Below, in pieces: positions 9,544 through 19,528 of a stretch of DNA of 64,000 bases. The DNA is from Yaniella flava (GTDB lineage: Bacteria; Actinomycetota; Actinomycetes; Actinomycetales; Micrococcaceae). The translations under genes were made by a program, and so were the position numbers. Every line of letters starts with the position of its first letter. Position 1 is the first letter of the stretch. The stretch spans positions 1 through 64,000 of the forward strand of contig NZ_BAAAMN010000028.1 of assembly GCF_039529295.1 (NCBI RefSeq), given 5' to 3'. The notes under the pieces were generated by a model. It ran no database searches, was not told the DNA's origin, and worked only from the letters and a program-made list of their open reading frames with translations.

Positions 9544-10662
9544 ATGGATATTTTTCTTATCATCCTCTTCGTCGTGTTGGCCATCTTTGTGGTGGCCATC
9601 TTGGCGAAGTCCTTCCGCATTGTTCCTCAGGGGCACTGTGGGATTATCCAACGGCTCGGTAAATATCAACGGACACAGATGGCTGGCTTGACCATGATGG
9701 TCCCGTTTGTCGATGAAATGCTGCCACTCATTGATATGCGTGAGCAAGTGGTTACCTTCCCGCCACAGCCGGTCATTACCGAAGACAACCTCGTGGTGTC
9801 CATCGATACCGTGGTGTACTTTCAGATCACCGACCCAACGGCGGCGACCTACGGTATTGCCAATTATATTGCGGCGGTTGAAAACCTCACCACGACGACC
9901 ATTCGTAACGTGGTCGGTTTCATGAACCTCGAAGAGACGCTGACATCACGTGATGCCATCAATACCCAGCTGCGTGGCGTGCTCGACGAAGCAACTTCCA
10001 AGTGGGGTCTGCGTGTGTCGCGCGTCGAGTTGAAGGCTATTGATCCCCCACGCACCATTCAGGACTCGATGGAAAAGCAAATGCGTGCGGAACGCGATCG
10101 TCGTGCCGCTATTTTGACCGCCGAAGGACAGAAGCAGTCAGAAATCTTGACGGCGGAAGGTCAACGTCAGGCGGCCATTCTAGAAGCCGAAGGTGACGCG
10201 CAGGCTGCCATTCTGCGAGCTAACGCTGAGGCAGAAGCCATCGTGACGGTTTTCGAAGCAATCCACGAAGGCCAGCCGAACGCAGATCTTTTGGCTTACC
10301 AGTACCTACAGGTCTTACCGCAGATTGCCGACTCGGAATCTTCCAAGATGTGGATCATCCCCTCCGAAGTCACCGACGCTTTGAACCGGTTTGGTGGAAC
10401 TTACGGCCCACAACCAGGCGGCGCTACCCCACCGGACGGCTCCACCGGATCGGGCGACGACTCTGATGCCCCGACTCCCCCGCCCACCCCACGCTCACGC
10501 CGTGAAAAGCGTCCAACGACTGCTGCAGAGATTGCTGATGTTGCACCAAAGGCACCAAAACTCAAAGACACGTCCTTGGAGGATGCACTGGCTCAGCCAG
10601 AGTTTGACGAAGACCAATACCAGCAGCATCGAACGCGCCGTGATGACGGGGAACAAAAGTAG
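9544..10662 (+). CDS. SPFH/Band 7 (stomatin-like) membrane protein
   Basis: A 372-residue prohibitin/stomatin-family scaffold, like QmcA. It has an N-terminal membrane helix (about 3-22), then the Band 7 domain (GIIQRLGKYQRT, LTTTTIRNVVG), a coiled coil rich in repeated ILTAEG/ILEAEG units (about 195-235), and a proline-rich, charged tail. It follows an NfeD gene, the usual partnership. A close paralogue lies inside the mobile element at 44485-45453; that copy lacks the long C-terminal tail and has extra coiled-coil repeats. Confidence 0.92.
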   Translation: MDIFLIILFVVLAIFVVAILAKSFRIVPQGHCGIIQRLGKYQRTQMAGLTMMVPFVDEMLPLIDMREQVVTFPPQPVITEDNLVVSIDTVVYFQITDPTAATYGIANYIAAVENLTTTTIRNVVGFMNLEETLTSRDAINTQLRGVLDEATSKWGLRVSRVELKAIDPPRTIQDSMEKQMRAERDRRAAILTAEGQKQSEILTAEGQRQAAILEAEGDAQAAILRANAEAEAIVTVFEAIHEGQPNADLLAYQYLQVLPQIADSESSKMWIIPSEVTDALNRFGGTYGPQPGGATPPDGSTGSGDDSDAPTPPPTPRSRREKRPTTAAEIADVAPKAPKLKDTSLEDALAQPEFDEDQYQQHRTRRDDGEQK

Positions 10663-10741
10663 TCTGGAACGGGTTACACATTGCGAGACGTTTTTCGATA
10701 GACTGTCTTGTCTGCAGAATTTTGGTTGGAGGAATATCTGA

Positions 10742-11089
10742 ATGTCTGATCGTTCACTACGCGGTATGCGTATCGGTGCCCAGTCGATGGAAACCGAAGC
10801 GGGTGTCGAGCCTGCTGCACGTCAACAAGTCGAATATCGCACGGAAGATGGCGAATCGGTTGTCGTAACGTTTGCTGCCGAAGCCGATGTACCAAACACA
10901 TGGCACACGAAATCCGGTAAAGAAGCGCTACGCGTTGACGCGATAACGCCAGATATCAATGATACGAAACCACAGCGTACCCACTGGGACATGTTGCTGG
11001 AACGTCGCAGCATTGAAGAGCTCGATGCGACACTCGAGGGGCAACTACAGAAGTTTCGCGCGCGTCGCGGCGAAGATGTAGACGTCTAA
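10742..11089 (+). CDS. rbpA: RNA polymerase-binding protein RbpA
   Basis: Actinobacterial transcription factor that binds RNA polymerase and the principal sigma factor and stabilises open complexes. The 115-residue protein begins with the family signature MSDRSLRGMRIGAQS and contains the core-binding EYRTEDGESVVVTF region, followed by a sigma-interacting C-terminal helix. GGAGGA precedes the start. A strong hairpin terminator follows at 11113. Confidence 0.92.
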   Translation: MSDRSLRGMRIGAQSMETEAGVEPAARQQVEYRTEDGESVVVTFAAEADVPNTWHTKSGKEALRVDAITPDINDTKPQRTHWDMLLERRSIEELDATLEGQLQKFRARRGEDVDV

Positions 11090-11112
11090 CTTACGCAAAG
11101 ATTTTACAGTAA

Positions 11113-11141
11113 GGGCCGGTAACCACGATGGTTACCGGCCC
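11113..11141. terminator. Terminator between rbpA and mannosyltransferase
   Basis: A perfect 12-bp GC-rich inverted repeat (11113-11124 with 11130-11141, five-base loop) lies between convergent genes and could serve both. Confidence 0.75.
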
Positions 11142-11164
11142 GCTCCATTGCTGGGGTCTACATC

Positions 11165-11896
11165 TTAGCGACCAATGCGTTCTTGCAGTTTCTCTAGGCG
11201 TGCGGCCAGCCCCCACTTGGTGACGTTTGTGAATGCTTCGGTGACAATATTTCCTGACATCTTGGATTCACCATGCTCGCGTTCCATGAAAGTAATGGGG
11301 ACCTCAACGATGCGCTTACCAAGCCGGGCAGTTCTGAACGACATGTCGACCTGGAAGCCATACCCCTTGGACTGGACAGCGTCGAGGTCCATGTCGGCAA
11401 TGGTGGTAGCTCGGTACGCGCGGAAGCCAGCCGTGATGTCTGTGAGCCGGAGGCCCAACAGGATCTGTGGGTAGAGCGATCCGCCAATGGACAGCAATTT
11501 TCGGTGCCATGGCCAGTTCACCATTTTGCCGCCTGGCACGCGACGAGAACCAATGACAAGATCGGCTTCATCAACGGCTTGGAGTAAGCGGGGCAACTGT
11601 TCTGGCTGATGCGAGCCATCAGCGTCCATTTCGACTAACACATCGTATTCTCGTTGTAAGCCCCAGCGGAACCCAGCAATGTATGCGCCACCTAGGCCAT
11701 CTTTAATCTGGCGGTGAAGGACGAATACCTGGTCGTCCTTGGCAGCTTGTGCATCAGCCCAGACCCCGGTGCCGTCGGGCGAATTATCGTCCACCACTAA
11801 TACGTCGGATTCCGGCACGGCCGCACGCAGACGTTGTAGTGTGCCGGGTAAAGATTCAGCTTCGTTATAGGTGGGGATAATAGTCAATGCGCGCAC
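11165..11896 (-). CDS. Polyprenol-phosphate mannosyltransferase (GT2)
   Basis: Family 2 glycosyltransferase of the dolichol/polyprenol-monophosphomannose synthase type. It transfers mannose from GDP-mannose to a polyprenyl phosphate that then feeds lipoglycan or protein mannosylation. The 243-residue protein shows IIPTYNEAESLP at the N-terminus, VVDDNSPDGT, and MDADGSHQPEQLP for nucleotide-sugar and metal binding. Only the catalytic domain is present, with no membrane domain. Start is GTG 11896 with AAGGA eight bases upstream. Convergent with rbpA, as often seen in actinobacteria. Confidence 0.88.
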   Translation of the reverse strand: MRALTIIPTYNEAESLPGTLQRLRAAVPESDVLVVDDNSPDGTGVWADAQAAKDDQVFVLHRQIKDGLGGAYIAGFRWGLQREYDVLVEMDADGSHQPEQLPRLLQAVDEADLVIGSRRVPGGKMVNWPWHRKLLSIGGSLYPQILLGLRLTDITAGFRAYRATTIADMDLDAVQSKGYGFQVDMSFRTARLGKRIVEVPITFMEREHGESKMSGNIVTEAFTNVTKWGLAARLEKLQERIGR

Positions 11897-11977
11897 AAGT
11901 TGTCCTTTTCTTACCGAGAGTCCCCGACTATCGGGCCGGGATCAACCTCCGATTATAGCTAGCCAAACTGGGTGAAG

Positions 11978-12973
11978 CTACAACGCTTGGCCATCACGGA
12001 TTCGTAGTTCCAGGGTGGGCGCGGAATCCGTAGATGACAAGACGGGCAATAACGCAGTTCCCGCGCGCTTATCGGTGGACCAGTGGGCGGCCTTGACGTC
12101 GGGCGCTTGTACGCCAAGTTCCTGGGCGCGCCACACGTTGAAATCAGCCGGTGAACCTACGGCAATCTGCCCGGCTGCCATATTCTCTTGAGCTATGCGG
12201 CTTGGCCAGACACGGACGCCATCACGTGAGACAGTGTTGAATGCGGCACGCGTAGAAATCCGTTGAGCAGCGTCCCGGTGTTCAATCAGCGCGGTGAGCA
12301 CAGTCCAGATCGAGCCGGTCCACTCCCCTGTCCCAGTGGCCACATGGACTCCAGCTGCAATTAAGTCAGCAACAGGTGCATATATGACGGGGAGGCCGTC
12401 GATAATAGCAGGGAGTAACGTCACAGAAATGTGTGATTCCACAAGCCGGGAAATCTGTTCAGCGCTGATGTGGTGGTTGATGAGCACCCGGTGTCGAGAA
12501 CGCATCAGTGTGGCATTGAGTTGTTGTTCCAGGACACTCAAGATGTGTTCTAGCTGCTGTGGTTGGGTGGACTCTAGGAGCATCTGTGTTGGCGGTTTAA
12601 TCCCGGAAATCACTTCTTCGAGCCGACCCAGTTGATTTGCCGCGATATAGATGCCGTCGGCATCGCTTGCGTTCATATCTAGGGGTGCATAATACACACT
12701 GCGCGGTGTTGGAACGGTTGAGCTCAGCGCATTTCGAGCGTCGTCCGACACGAGCGGGGTGGTCGAAAACCCGTCGACGAAGGCAGGGGTGATCAGTCCA
12801 CCGTCCAAATCCCGACGCTCTACCAGCCCCGATGCGGTTGCCGCGACCATCTGCTCGCCGGCTTCGTCGGAACCCAACCAGGCAGTAACTCCGTTGTCGG
12901 CGTGTAGCGCATTGGCATAGGGCTCCGTCACTGAATGCACGTATCCATTGGTCAAAAGTAGGTTCGTGATCAC
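11978..12973 (-). CDS. Amidohydrolase-like protein, probably degenerate
   Basis: A 331-residue protein with the amidohydrolase frame: an N-terminal TNGYV.SVTEPYANAL strand region, GGLITPAFVDGF where active members have PGFVDxHxH, and a C-terminal AAGQIAVGSPADFNVW segment. The HxH metal ligands are missing (DGFSTT), so classical metal-dependent hydrolysis is unlikely from this site. Its GTG start overlaps the helY stop by four bases (GTGA), suggesting coupled translation. Substrate unknown. Confidence 0.7.
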   Translation of the reverse strand: MITNLLLTNGYVHSVTEPYANALHADNGVTAWLGSDEAGEQMVAATASGLVERRDLDGGLITPAFVDGFSTTPLVSDDARNALSSTVPTPRSVYYAPLDMNASDADGIYIAANQLGRLEEVISGIKPPTQMLLESTQPQQLEHILSVLEQQLNATLMRSRHRVLINHHISAEQISRLVESHISVTLLPAIIDGLPVIYAPVADLIAAGVHVATGTGEWTGSIWTVLTALIEHRDAAQRISTRAAFNTVSRDGVRVWPSRIAQENMAAGQIAVGSPADFNVWRAQELGVQAPDVKAAHWSTDKRAGTALLPVLSSTDSAPTLELRIRDGQAL

Positions 12974-15894
12974 TGATTCAAATCCAGTCGTTCGATTGTG
13001 TTGTAGTCGTCATCATCTTTGCGTTCATCTGGCAGTCGAACCGTTGAGGAGTACGCCACGATACCACGGTTGACCAGGTCTTTGGCGCGGCGGCAGCGTC
13101 GGGCAAGGTCCGGGTGGGTATCATCGAGACCCGCGAGCTGACCTAAGAGATCCATGACTTGGCGTGCCCACCGGATGAAATCTCCAGCTGCCATGTCACT
13201 GCCACTGAGCGATGTGAGGAGTTCGGATCCACGAACCCATCGCACAATTGGCCATACTAATCCGGGATGCGGTTGGGCGGTGACTGTCAGGTCAGCCTGC
13301 CGTTCAGCTTGTTCCAGGGTGTACCAATGCTCGTCCACAATATCGAGTGCGCCTTGTAGCATTTGTGTGGGCATAGCCGGTTGGAATACCTGGTCTTCGG
13401 TTGGTGCTTCGAAAACCAACAGGGCTGCTAACCCTGCGAGGTCTTCGGGTGACATGTCGTCCATGAGGCCAGATTGTAAGAGCATGGAGACCAAGAGGTC
13501 ACGGTCACCGTAGATTCGGCGCAAGCTCTTGCCGCGTTCGGTGACATGATCATATTCCACGTATCCGAAGTCCGTGAGTAGGGTCACGATGCGGTCGAAG
13601 GTCCGCGCAATAGTGTTGGTTCGGCCTTGGATTTTTGCGATGTTTTTATCGGTTTCGGCGCGAAGCTTTTGCCACCGGTTCGCCCAGGTCTGATGGTTTT
13701 CTCGCTCAGGGCATCCGTGGCAAGGATGTGCATGTAGCTCTTTTCGCAGCTCGTCTACCTGATTGAGATCGAATTCATCCTTATAACGGAATCCGACGGG
13801 TGCTTCGCCATCGGAAATGGGTGGGCGCTGTTGGCTGATTGCACCGTGCATCCATCCGGCGATGTTTTTGCGGTGCTTTGGTGACTTGGTCAGCAGCTTG
13901 CGTGGTAGTTCAACGCCAGCACACGGAACGATCGGCTCATCCATCTCTTCGGTGGAGAGACGCCGTAGCTGTCCTTTGGCTGTCACAACCCCGACACGTG
14001 GGTTTGTGGGGTTGCCCGCCGCAGATACCACCACGGATGTTCCTAAATCTCGGGAGCCCTGCACATCGATAATGTCGCCCACCGCAAGTTTATTGAGTGA
14101 TTCCATTACGGCACGACGCTGGGCCCGGTTCCGTGAGCGGGATGCGGCTTTTTCTGCTTTGGACACTTCTTCACGCAAGCGCGCATATTCGGTGAAATCA
14201 CCGAGGTGACATTCCATGGCTTCTTCATAGCCCGTCAGGGAATGTTCTTGGCGTTGAACCTCTTGTGCTATGCCGACTACAGCCCGGTCTGCTTGAAACT
14301 GAGCGAACGAGGATTCCAGAATATTGCGTGATCGTTCGCGGCCGAACTGTGTCAGCAAGTTGACCGCCATATTGTAGGTTGGCTTAAACGACGAGTTCAA
14401 CGGATACGTTCGTCGAGCGGCGAGCCCAGCAACAGCACTTGGGTCTAGCCCAGGTTGCCACAGTACCACCGTGTGCCCTTCGACATCGATACCGCGTCGA
14501 CCAGCTCGACCGGTCAGCTGGGTGTACTCCCCCGGGGTGATATCTTTATGCGACTCACCGTCAAATTTGACCAGTCGTTCAATGACCACGGTTCGAGCAG
14601 GCATGTTGATGCCTAATGCAAGTGTTTCCGTGGCAAACACAACTTTGACGAGGCCGGTCGCAAACAGTTCTTCGACGATCTCTTTGAACAGCGGCAGTAA
14701 CCCGGCGTGGTGGGCTGCAAATCCTCGCCGCAGACCATCTCGGAACCCCCAGAAACCGAGGGCGTCACGGTCCTGTTCGGCCAGTACGGTCGCGGCGCGA
14801 TCAACCGTTTCCAGTATCTGTTGTTTCTCGGTGTCGGTGGTGAGATCAAGACCAGCACTGAGGCACTGTTCTACCGCAGCATCACAGCCGTTGCGTGAGA
14901 AAATGAACCCGATGCACGGCAGAAGCCCCTCTCTGGAGAGCATGCGCACCATCTGCGGACGCGAGACACGCAGATCTTTGCGCGGTGGCTGCGGTCTACC
15001 CCGGGCTCCCCCATGATCCGATTGCCGCCGATCGCCCTGCCTACGGCCCCCACGGGTTCGTTGACGGTTGCGTGAACGTGTTCCGGGACGACCCCAATCA
15101 TTGGCCTGAGCGTCTCGTTGAATACTTTGGGCGAGTTGGACAAGCTCCGGGTTGACCCGGGTGGTGGGTTCTTTCTCACCCGTCATGGAGAACAAATCGT
15201 AGAGGTCTTTGCCCACCACCACGTGTTGCCACAGCGGCACGGGTCGATGCTCAGAGACGACGACTGCAGTTGAGCCACGCACAGTATCAAGCCAAGCACC
15301 AAATTCTTCGGCATTCGACACGGTGGCCGAAAGCGCAACGAGCTGTACTGATTCAGGTAGGTGGATGATAACTTCTTCCCACACAGCACCGCGGAATCGG
15401 TCGGCGAGATAATGGACTTCATCCATGACCACATAGCCAAGGTTCTCTAATGTGGTGGACTCTGCATACAACATGTTGCGCAGGACTTCGGTGGTCATGA
15501 CCACAATTTGTGCGTTGGGGTTCCGCGAGGTGTCGCCGGTGAGGAGTCCGACTTTTTCAGCGCCATGGGTCGCTACAAGATCGGTGTATTTTTGATTACT
15601 CAACGCCTTGATCGGGGTGGTGTAAAAGGCCTTCTTGCCCTGGGCCAAAGCTAAGTGGATGGCAAATTCCGCGACAACAGTCTTGCCTGCACCAGTAGGT
15701 GCTGCCACGAGGACCGCGTGTCCATCTTCAAGATATTGTGATGCTTCCACCTGGAACTGATCCATCGGGAATTTTAGTGCCGCTGAAAACTGCCCGACTT
15801 CCGTCTTGGCAAATTCCGTTCGCCGTCTTGAAGCTGCATAGCGTTCCGATGGTGAGAGGTCGTGATGCTGATGATCAGAAGAATCGGCGCTCAT
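12970..15894 (-). CDS. helY: DEAD/DEAH-box RNA helicase, HelY (Ski2/Mtr4-like)
   Basis: ATP-dependent helicase of the Ski2-like superfamily 2 group, thought to act on RNA. The 974-residue protein has Walker A APTGAGKT (about 65-73), a DEVH box (MDEVHYLAD), SATVSN, and LTGRAGRRG near residue 460, followed by the long C-terminal region typical of HelY. I start at ATG 15894, which has GGAG upstream; a TTG three codons earlier is also in frame. It follows tatC after 11 bases in the helY-tatC-tatA-pafBC run conserved in actinobacteria. Confidence 0.92.
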   Translation of the reverse strand: MSADSSDHQHHDLSPSERYAASRRRTEFAKTEVGQFSAALKFPMDQFQVEASQYLEDGHAVLVAAPTGAGKTVVAEFAIHLALAQGKKAFYTTPIKALSNQKYTDLVATHGAEKVGLLTGDTSRNPNAQIVVMTTEVLRNMLYAESTTLENLGYVVMDEVHYLADRFRGAVWEEVIIHLPESVQLVALSATVSNAEEFGAWLDTVRGSTAVVVSEHRPVPLWQHVVVGKDLYDLFSMTGEKEPTTRVNPELVQLAQSIQRDAQANDWGRPGTRSRNRQRTRGGRRQGDRRQSDHGGARGRPQPPRKDLRVSRPQMVRMLSREGLLPCIGFIFSRNGCDAAVEQCLSAGLDLTTDTEKQQILETVDRAATVLAEQDRDALGFWGFRDGLRRGFAAHHAGLLPLFKEIVEELFATGLVKVVFATETLALGINMPARTVVIERLVKFDGESHKDITPGEYTQLTGRAGRRGIDVEGHTVVLWQPGLDPSAVAGLAARRTYPLNSSFKPTYNMAVNLLTQFGRERSRNILESSFAQFQADRAVVGIAQEVQRQEHSLTGYEEAMECHLGDFTEYARLREEVSKAEKAASRSRNRAQRRAVMESLNKLAVGDIIDVQGSRDLGTSVVVSAAGNPTNPRVGVVTAKGQLRRLSTEEMDEPIVPCAGVELPRKLLTKSPKHRKNIAGWMHGAISQQRPPISDGEAPVGFRYKDEFDLNQVDELRKELHAHPCHGCPERENHQTWANRWQKLRAETDKNIAKIQGRTNTIARTFDRIVTLLTDFGYVEYDHVTERGKSLRRIYGDRDLLVSMLLQSGLMDDMSPEDLAGLAALLVFEAPTEDQVFQPAMPTQMLQGALDIVDEHWYTLEQAERQADLTVTAQPHPGLVWPIVRWVRGSELLTSLSGSDMAAGDFIRWARQVMDLLGQLAGLDDTHPDLARRCRRAKDLVNRGIVAYSSTVRLPDERKDDDDYNTIERLDLNQ

Positions 15895-15905
15895 ACGCTC
15901 CAATT

Positions 15906-16778
15906 TTAGTCGTCGTGTGTCATTTCAGACAGCGGCTGTGCCCCGCGCTGAATCTCCGCGTCGCCCGCGGTGTGTTCTTTTGCTGCTTTCTTGGCACGCC
16001 TTCGGTCGCCGAGCAAAGCGATAGCGAGTGCCAGGGCGAAGAGGAGTGCAAGCGGTGCACCAAGGTAGAACATGGTCATCACATCGGAACCGGGCGCACC
16101 CATCGCGGCTATCACAGCGATCAAGAAAACCGATATACGCCAGTGTTTGAGCATTGTCTTGCCCTCGAGTATGCCCGCCATATTGAGCCCAACCAAAATC
16201 ACCGGGATCACCAACGCGATACCAAAAGCCAGCAGCAGTCTGGTTACGAAAGGAACATAGACCGTGGCGAGTACACGGTGTGCCGTGCCGTCGGGGGTCA
16301 GGGACGTGAAAAACGCCATCGCTTGAGGAAGCGCAAACCAGCCCAGGGCTATGCCCCCGACAAACAGTGGAACCGCGGCAGCAATGAATCCCATTGCATA
16401 ACGGCGCTCGTTTTTGCGGAGCCCTGGCACAATGAATGCCCAGACTTGGTAGAGCCATATTGGTGACGACAGAATCAGTCCGATGAACAGCGCAACCTGC
16501 AACATAATGTCGAACGGTTGGGCTACCGAGGAGAAGATCACCTCAACGGGGGCTTCCTCTGTCGAAAGGCGCGTGATGGGTTCGGTCAGAATCGTAAAGG
16601 CAGGCTGGTAGACAATGAAGCCAACGATCGTCCCTAGGAGAATCGCAATACCCGCTTTGAAGAAACGGTTGCGTAACTCCCGAAGGTGGTCGCGAAGCGA
16701 CATGTTCCCCTCGGGAGTTTTTGGACGCTTCTTGCGGCCCTTCTTCGATGCGGAATGACTTTGGTCAGTGGAAGTCAT
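15906..16778 (-). CDS. tatC: Sec-independent protein translocase TatC
   Basis: Membrane receptor of the twin-arginine translocation system, which recognises Tat signal peptides of folded exported proteins. 290 residues with six hydrophobic segments; the early MSLRDHLRELRNRFF motif with the conserved glutamate is present. N- and C-terminal cytoplasmic tails are charged. It is immediately downstream of tatA. Confidence 0.96.
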   Translation of the reverse strand: MTSTDQSHSASKKGRKKRPKTPEGNMSLRDHLRELRNRFFKAGIAILLGTIVGFIVYQPAFTILTEPITRLSTEEAPVEVIFSSVAQPFDIMLQVALFIGLILSSPIWLYQVWAFIVPGLRKNERRYAMGFIAAAVPLFVGGIALGWFALPQAMAFFTSLTPDGTAHRVLATVYVPFVTRLLLAFGIALVIPVILVGLNMAGILEGKTMLKHWRISVFLIAVIAAMGAPGSDVMTMFYLGAPLALLFALALAIALLGDRRRAKKAAKEHTAGDAEIQRGAQPLSEMTHDD

Positions 16779-16793
16779 GGAGCTGAGAATACG

Positions 16794-17081
16794 CTACTTG
16801 GAAGGCTGCTCTTCCGAACCAGAGTTCGTCGTCTCGTTGTTCTTTGAGATGAGCGTGCCCTCGACGGCCTCTGTATCATCGTCGGCGTGTGTCTTGTCCT
16901 GGGCTTTATCCTTCTTTTTGGAGTCTTTGCCCTCGGATTTCATTTCCTTGACTTCAGACTTCAGAATGCGCATTGACTGGCCCATGTTGCGTGCCATTTT
17001 GGGCAGCTTATTGGCCCCAAAGAGCAAGAATGCCAGCAAGATCAACACCAGGAGAATGACTGGGTTTCTAAAGATCTGCAT
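16794..17081 (-). CDS. tatA: Twin-arginine translocase subunit TatA
   Basis: Pore-forming Tat component, 95 residues: a short N-terminal membrane helix (about 6-21), FGANKLPKMARNMGQSM as the FG hinge and amphipathic helix, and a long charged tail. It lies between pafBC and tatC with short gaps, so it is very likely cotranscribed with them. Confidence 0.95.
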   Translation of the reverse strand: MQIFRNPVILLVLILLAFLLFGANKLPKMARNMGQSMRILKSEVKEMKSEGKDSKKKDKAQDKTHADDDTEAVEGTLISKNNETTNSGSEEQPSK

Positions 17082-17129
17082 AGTCTACCTTTCTGTACAA
17101 GTGGGTCTATTCTACAGCTCAGAGACAAC

Positions 17130-19130
17130 TTATCGAGTTGACTCATAGTGTGTGATGATGGCATCCTGCGTGAGTTCCCAAATGGCGGCGCGCACTTCTT
17201 GGGGTTCTACGATGACGACTTGTCCAGGATGCATCGCTAAGAGCCCTAGTAATGGTGTCAGTGTCTGGAATGCCAATTGTGCAAAAAGCGAACCATCAGC
17301 AGCAACGGCTGTAGCCGTTGGATGATAGGTACCGATTGCATCACGGATGCGATGCGTGGCATGGATGATGACGCTGATGGCTGTTGCATCGACGGCCGGC
17401 GCGATGGTGTCACTGGTGAGAGGTCGAGTGGTGGGATCAAAATATTCATCGGTAATCGACGCGGTCCCCGTCCGGTCGACACGAAACGTCCGCAGACTGT
17501 TGGTTTCACGGCACCACGCTCGGACATATCCGTGTCCTGAGGCATATACGAGTTGCAGTGGTTCGATTGCGCGGGTGCTGATCTGTCCGGAGGATTCCGA
17601 AAAGTAGCTGATGTCCACAACTCGGTGCAGTTGCGCTGCCTGATGAAGTACTTCAGCGACCTCATCGTCTTCGCCAAGGCTTAAATCTGGATGCACTATG
17701 GGATCGTGGGCATCGACCGTGGGGTTGACCATATCGATAGCATCGCGAAGTTTTGTCGCTAAAGATTGTGCGGCTGCTTCTTGCACCTTGGTAACGCCCG
17801 GAATCGTCGGTACAGCATTGAGGCCAGAGATGATACCGAGTGCTTCTGGAGCAGAAAGTTGCCACGGTTGGGCAAGCAATTCCGCGTTGGTTATTTCTAC
17901 CGGGTCAGCGGTCGGATCGAGTTCGAATTGACCGCCAGCGAAATCTGTTTCTGGCAGTCCCCAGAATTGCATGGCCGACAGGTCGTCGGTCAGTGTGGTC
18001 TCGTTGATGCCGAATCGTTGACGTAGTTGCTGACGAGAGAGCGCTCCGCCGTGGTGATTTACGACGGCAACGATCCCTAGACGACGTGAAATGACGTCCT
18101 TGTCACCAGCCCGCCGACGGGTGCGGGCGACTTTGGTCAGCTTCGGCACGCTGAGGGCCGATGTGCCAGCATGCACATCGCGAATGATAGCGAGGATATC
18201 GGAGACCAGTTCGGCAAGTTCAGTGCCGTGCCTGGTATCAACGATGGCTTGGGATCCCAGTGCGACGATGCTAGCAGCTGCCTTCAACGGGTCACGATAC
18301 GTAAAATGCGCTAGTTCCCAACCAGCTGTGGAGTCGACGATGTCGGCGCGAACGCGCAGACTTGACGGCGTGTTTTCAGTGAGCCATACGTATGCGTCGG
18401 TCGGTTGCTGATCTGTACGCAGTCGCTGACGGATCTCTGCGATGTCGAAATGTGCCGGTCGCGCCGAGTTGCGCTCTTGTCCGCGTAACGCGTCGGAAGG
18501 TAATGGGGTGATGGTTGTGGATTCAATACGGGAAAGCCGAAAGATCCGTTCGCCAGCACGGTCTAGATCCCATCCGACTACATACCAGTGTTGATGTGCC
18601 ATGAGCACTGCCCAGGGACGGAGTCGCCGAGTGACGACATCATCTTGCTCAACGGTTCGGTACTGGAACCGGATGGGCGTCTGGTCGCGTGCTGCGGCGA
18701 CGAGGTCAGTCAAAAGGGTTTGGCTGGTGGCCAGTTGGGCGCCCACCATCGGCCGGGACACCGGTTGTCCGGCCGTCATGCGGGCCAGCGCGCTGTGAAT
18801 GGCATCCTCGATCGGGGTTTTCATCCACAAGGCACGTGCCTGGTGCAACGCGAGGATCTCTTCATCGGTCAGCGACAGCTCTGGCAGATAGAGCCGATCA
18901 GGATCGATCACATAGACATCGTCGGCAATTGTATTCTGGTGCCATTGAACCGGTACGCCAATGGCTGCCAGCGCTTCTTTATCGCGAGAAAATTGCCGCT
19001 GTTTCGCAGTGTCGCTCGTGTTCTGGTGTTCGTAGAGGTAGTTGAAAATATCGCTTTTGGTGCGCCCCGCTGCTCCGGCTTCTAACAGAAGCCAGAGCAG
19101 CGAAACAATGCGTTCCGCGGAACGGGACAC
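17130..19130 (-). CDS. pafBC: Fused PafB-PafC WYL-domain transcriptional regulator
   Basis: A 666-residue protein containing two HTH-WYL modules in tandem: the PafB part starts at residue 1 (SAERIVSLLWLLLEAG) and the PafC part begins near 330 (KLTKVARTRRRAGDKD). In mycobacteria PafB and PafC are separate and together activate LexA-independent DNA-damage genes; a fused form is known in Micrococcaceae-type genomes. Start is GTG 19130, two bases after the stop of the upstream FKBP gene. The element's umuD/umuC genes could in principle respond to such a regulator, but no binding site is established. Confidence 0.9.
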   Translation of the reverse strand: MSRSAERIVSLLWLLLEAGAAGRTKSDIFNYLYEHQNTSDTAKQRQFSRDKEALAAIGVPVQWHQNTIADDVYVIDPDRLYLPELSLTDEEILALHQARALWMKTPIEDAIHSALARMTAGQPVSRPMVGAQLATSQTLLTDLVAAARDQTPIRFQYRTVEQDDVVTRRLRPWAVLMAHQHWYVVGWDLDRAGERIFRLSRIESTTITPLPSDALRGQERNSARPAHFDIAEIRQRLRTDQQPTDAYVWLTENTPSSLRVRADIVDSTAGWELAHFTYRDPLKAAASIVALGSQAIVDTRHGTELAELVSDILAIIRDVHAGTSALSVPKLTKVARTRRRAGDKDVISRRLGIVAVVNHHGGALSRQQLRQRFGINETTLTDDLSAMQFWGLPETDFAGGQFELDPTADPVEITNAELLAQPWQLSAPEALGIISGLNAVPTIPGVTKVQEAAAQSLATKLRDAIDMVNPTVDAHDPIVHPDLSLGEDDEVAEVLHQAAQLHRVVDISYFSESSGQISTRAIEPLQLVYASGHGYVRAWCRETNSLRTFRVDRTGTASITDEYFDPTTRPLTSDTIAPAVDATAISVIIHATHRIRDAIGTYHPTATAVAADGSLFAQLAFQTLTPLLGLLAMHPGQVVIVEPQEVRAAIWELTQDAIITHYESTR

Positions 19131-19132
19131 GT

Positions 19133-19528
19133 TTAGCGAACCTCCACCAGATCTACGATGAAAATGAGGGTCTCATTTGGGCCGATATCGTTGCCCGCAC
19201 CGGCTTCTCCGTACCCCAGGTGGGGCGGGATCTCGAGACGGCGACGGCCGCCGGCTTTCATCCCCAGCAGCCCCTGGTCCCAGCCAGTAATGACTTGGCC
19301 GATGCCTGCGGTGAAATCTAGCGGCTCGCCACGGTTCCAGGACGCGTCAAATTCTGCGCCCGTAGACCATGCCACGCCAACGTAGTGGCATGAGATGGGT
19401 GAGCCGGATGTGACTTCTTTTCCAGTGCCCTCGATGAGGTCTTCGATGACGAGATCGTCTGGCGGGGTGTCGCCGGGGAAATCGATTTCAGGACGGGTGC
19501 GGTCAAGTTCACGTTTACCAAATGACAT
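19133..19528 (-). CDS. FKBP-type peptidyl-prolyl cis-trans isomerase
   Basis: A 131-residue single-domain FKBP with no signal peptide. The family pattern is clear: CHYVGVAWSTGAEFDASW, GQVITGWDQGLLGMKAGGRRRLEIPPHLGYG. An AAGGAG precedes ATG 19528. It appears to head the FKBP-pafBC-tatA-tatC-helY transcription unit. The gene marks the last recognisable chromosomal gene before the mobile element. Confidence 0.93.
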   Translation of the reverse strand: MSFGKRELDRTRPEIDFPGDTPPDDLVIEDLIEGTGKEVTSGSPISCHYVGVAWSTGAEFDASWNRGEPLDFTAGIGQVITGWDQGLLGMKAGGRRRLEIPPHLGYGEAGAGNDIGPNETLIFIVDLVEVR

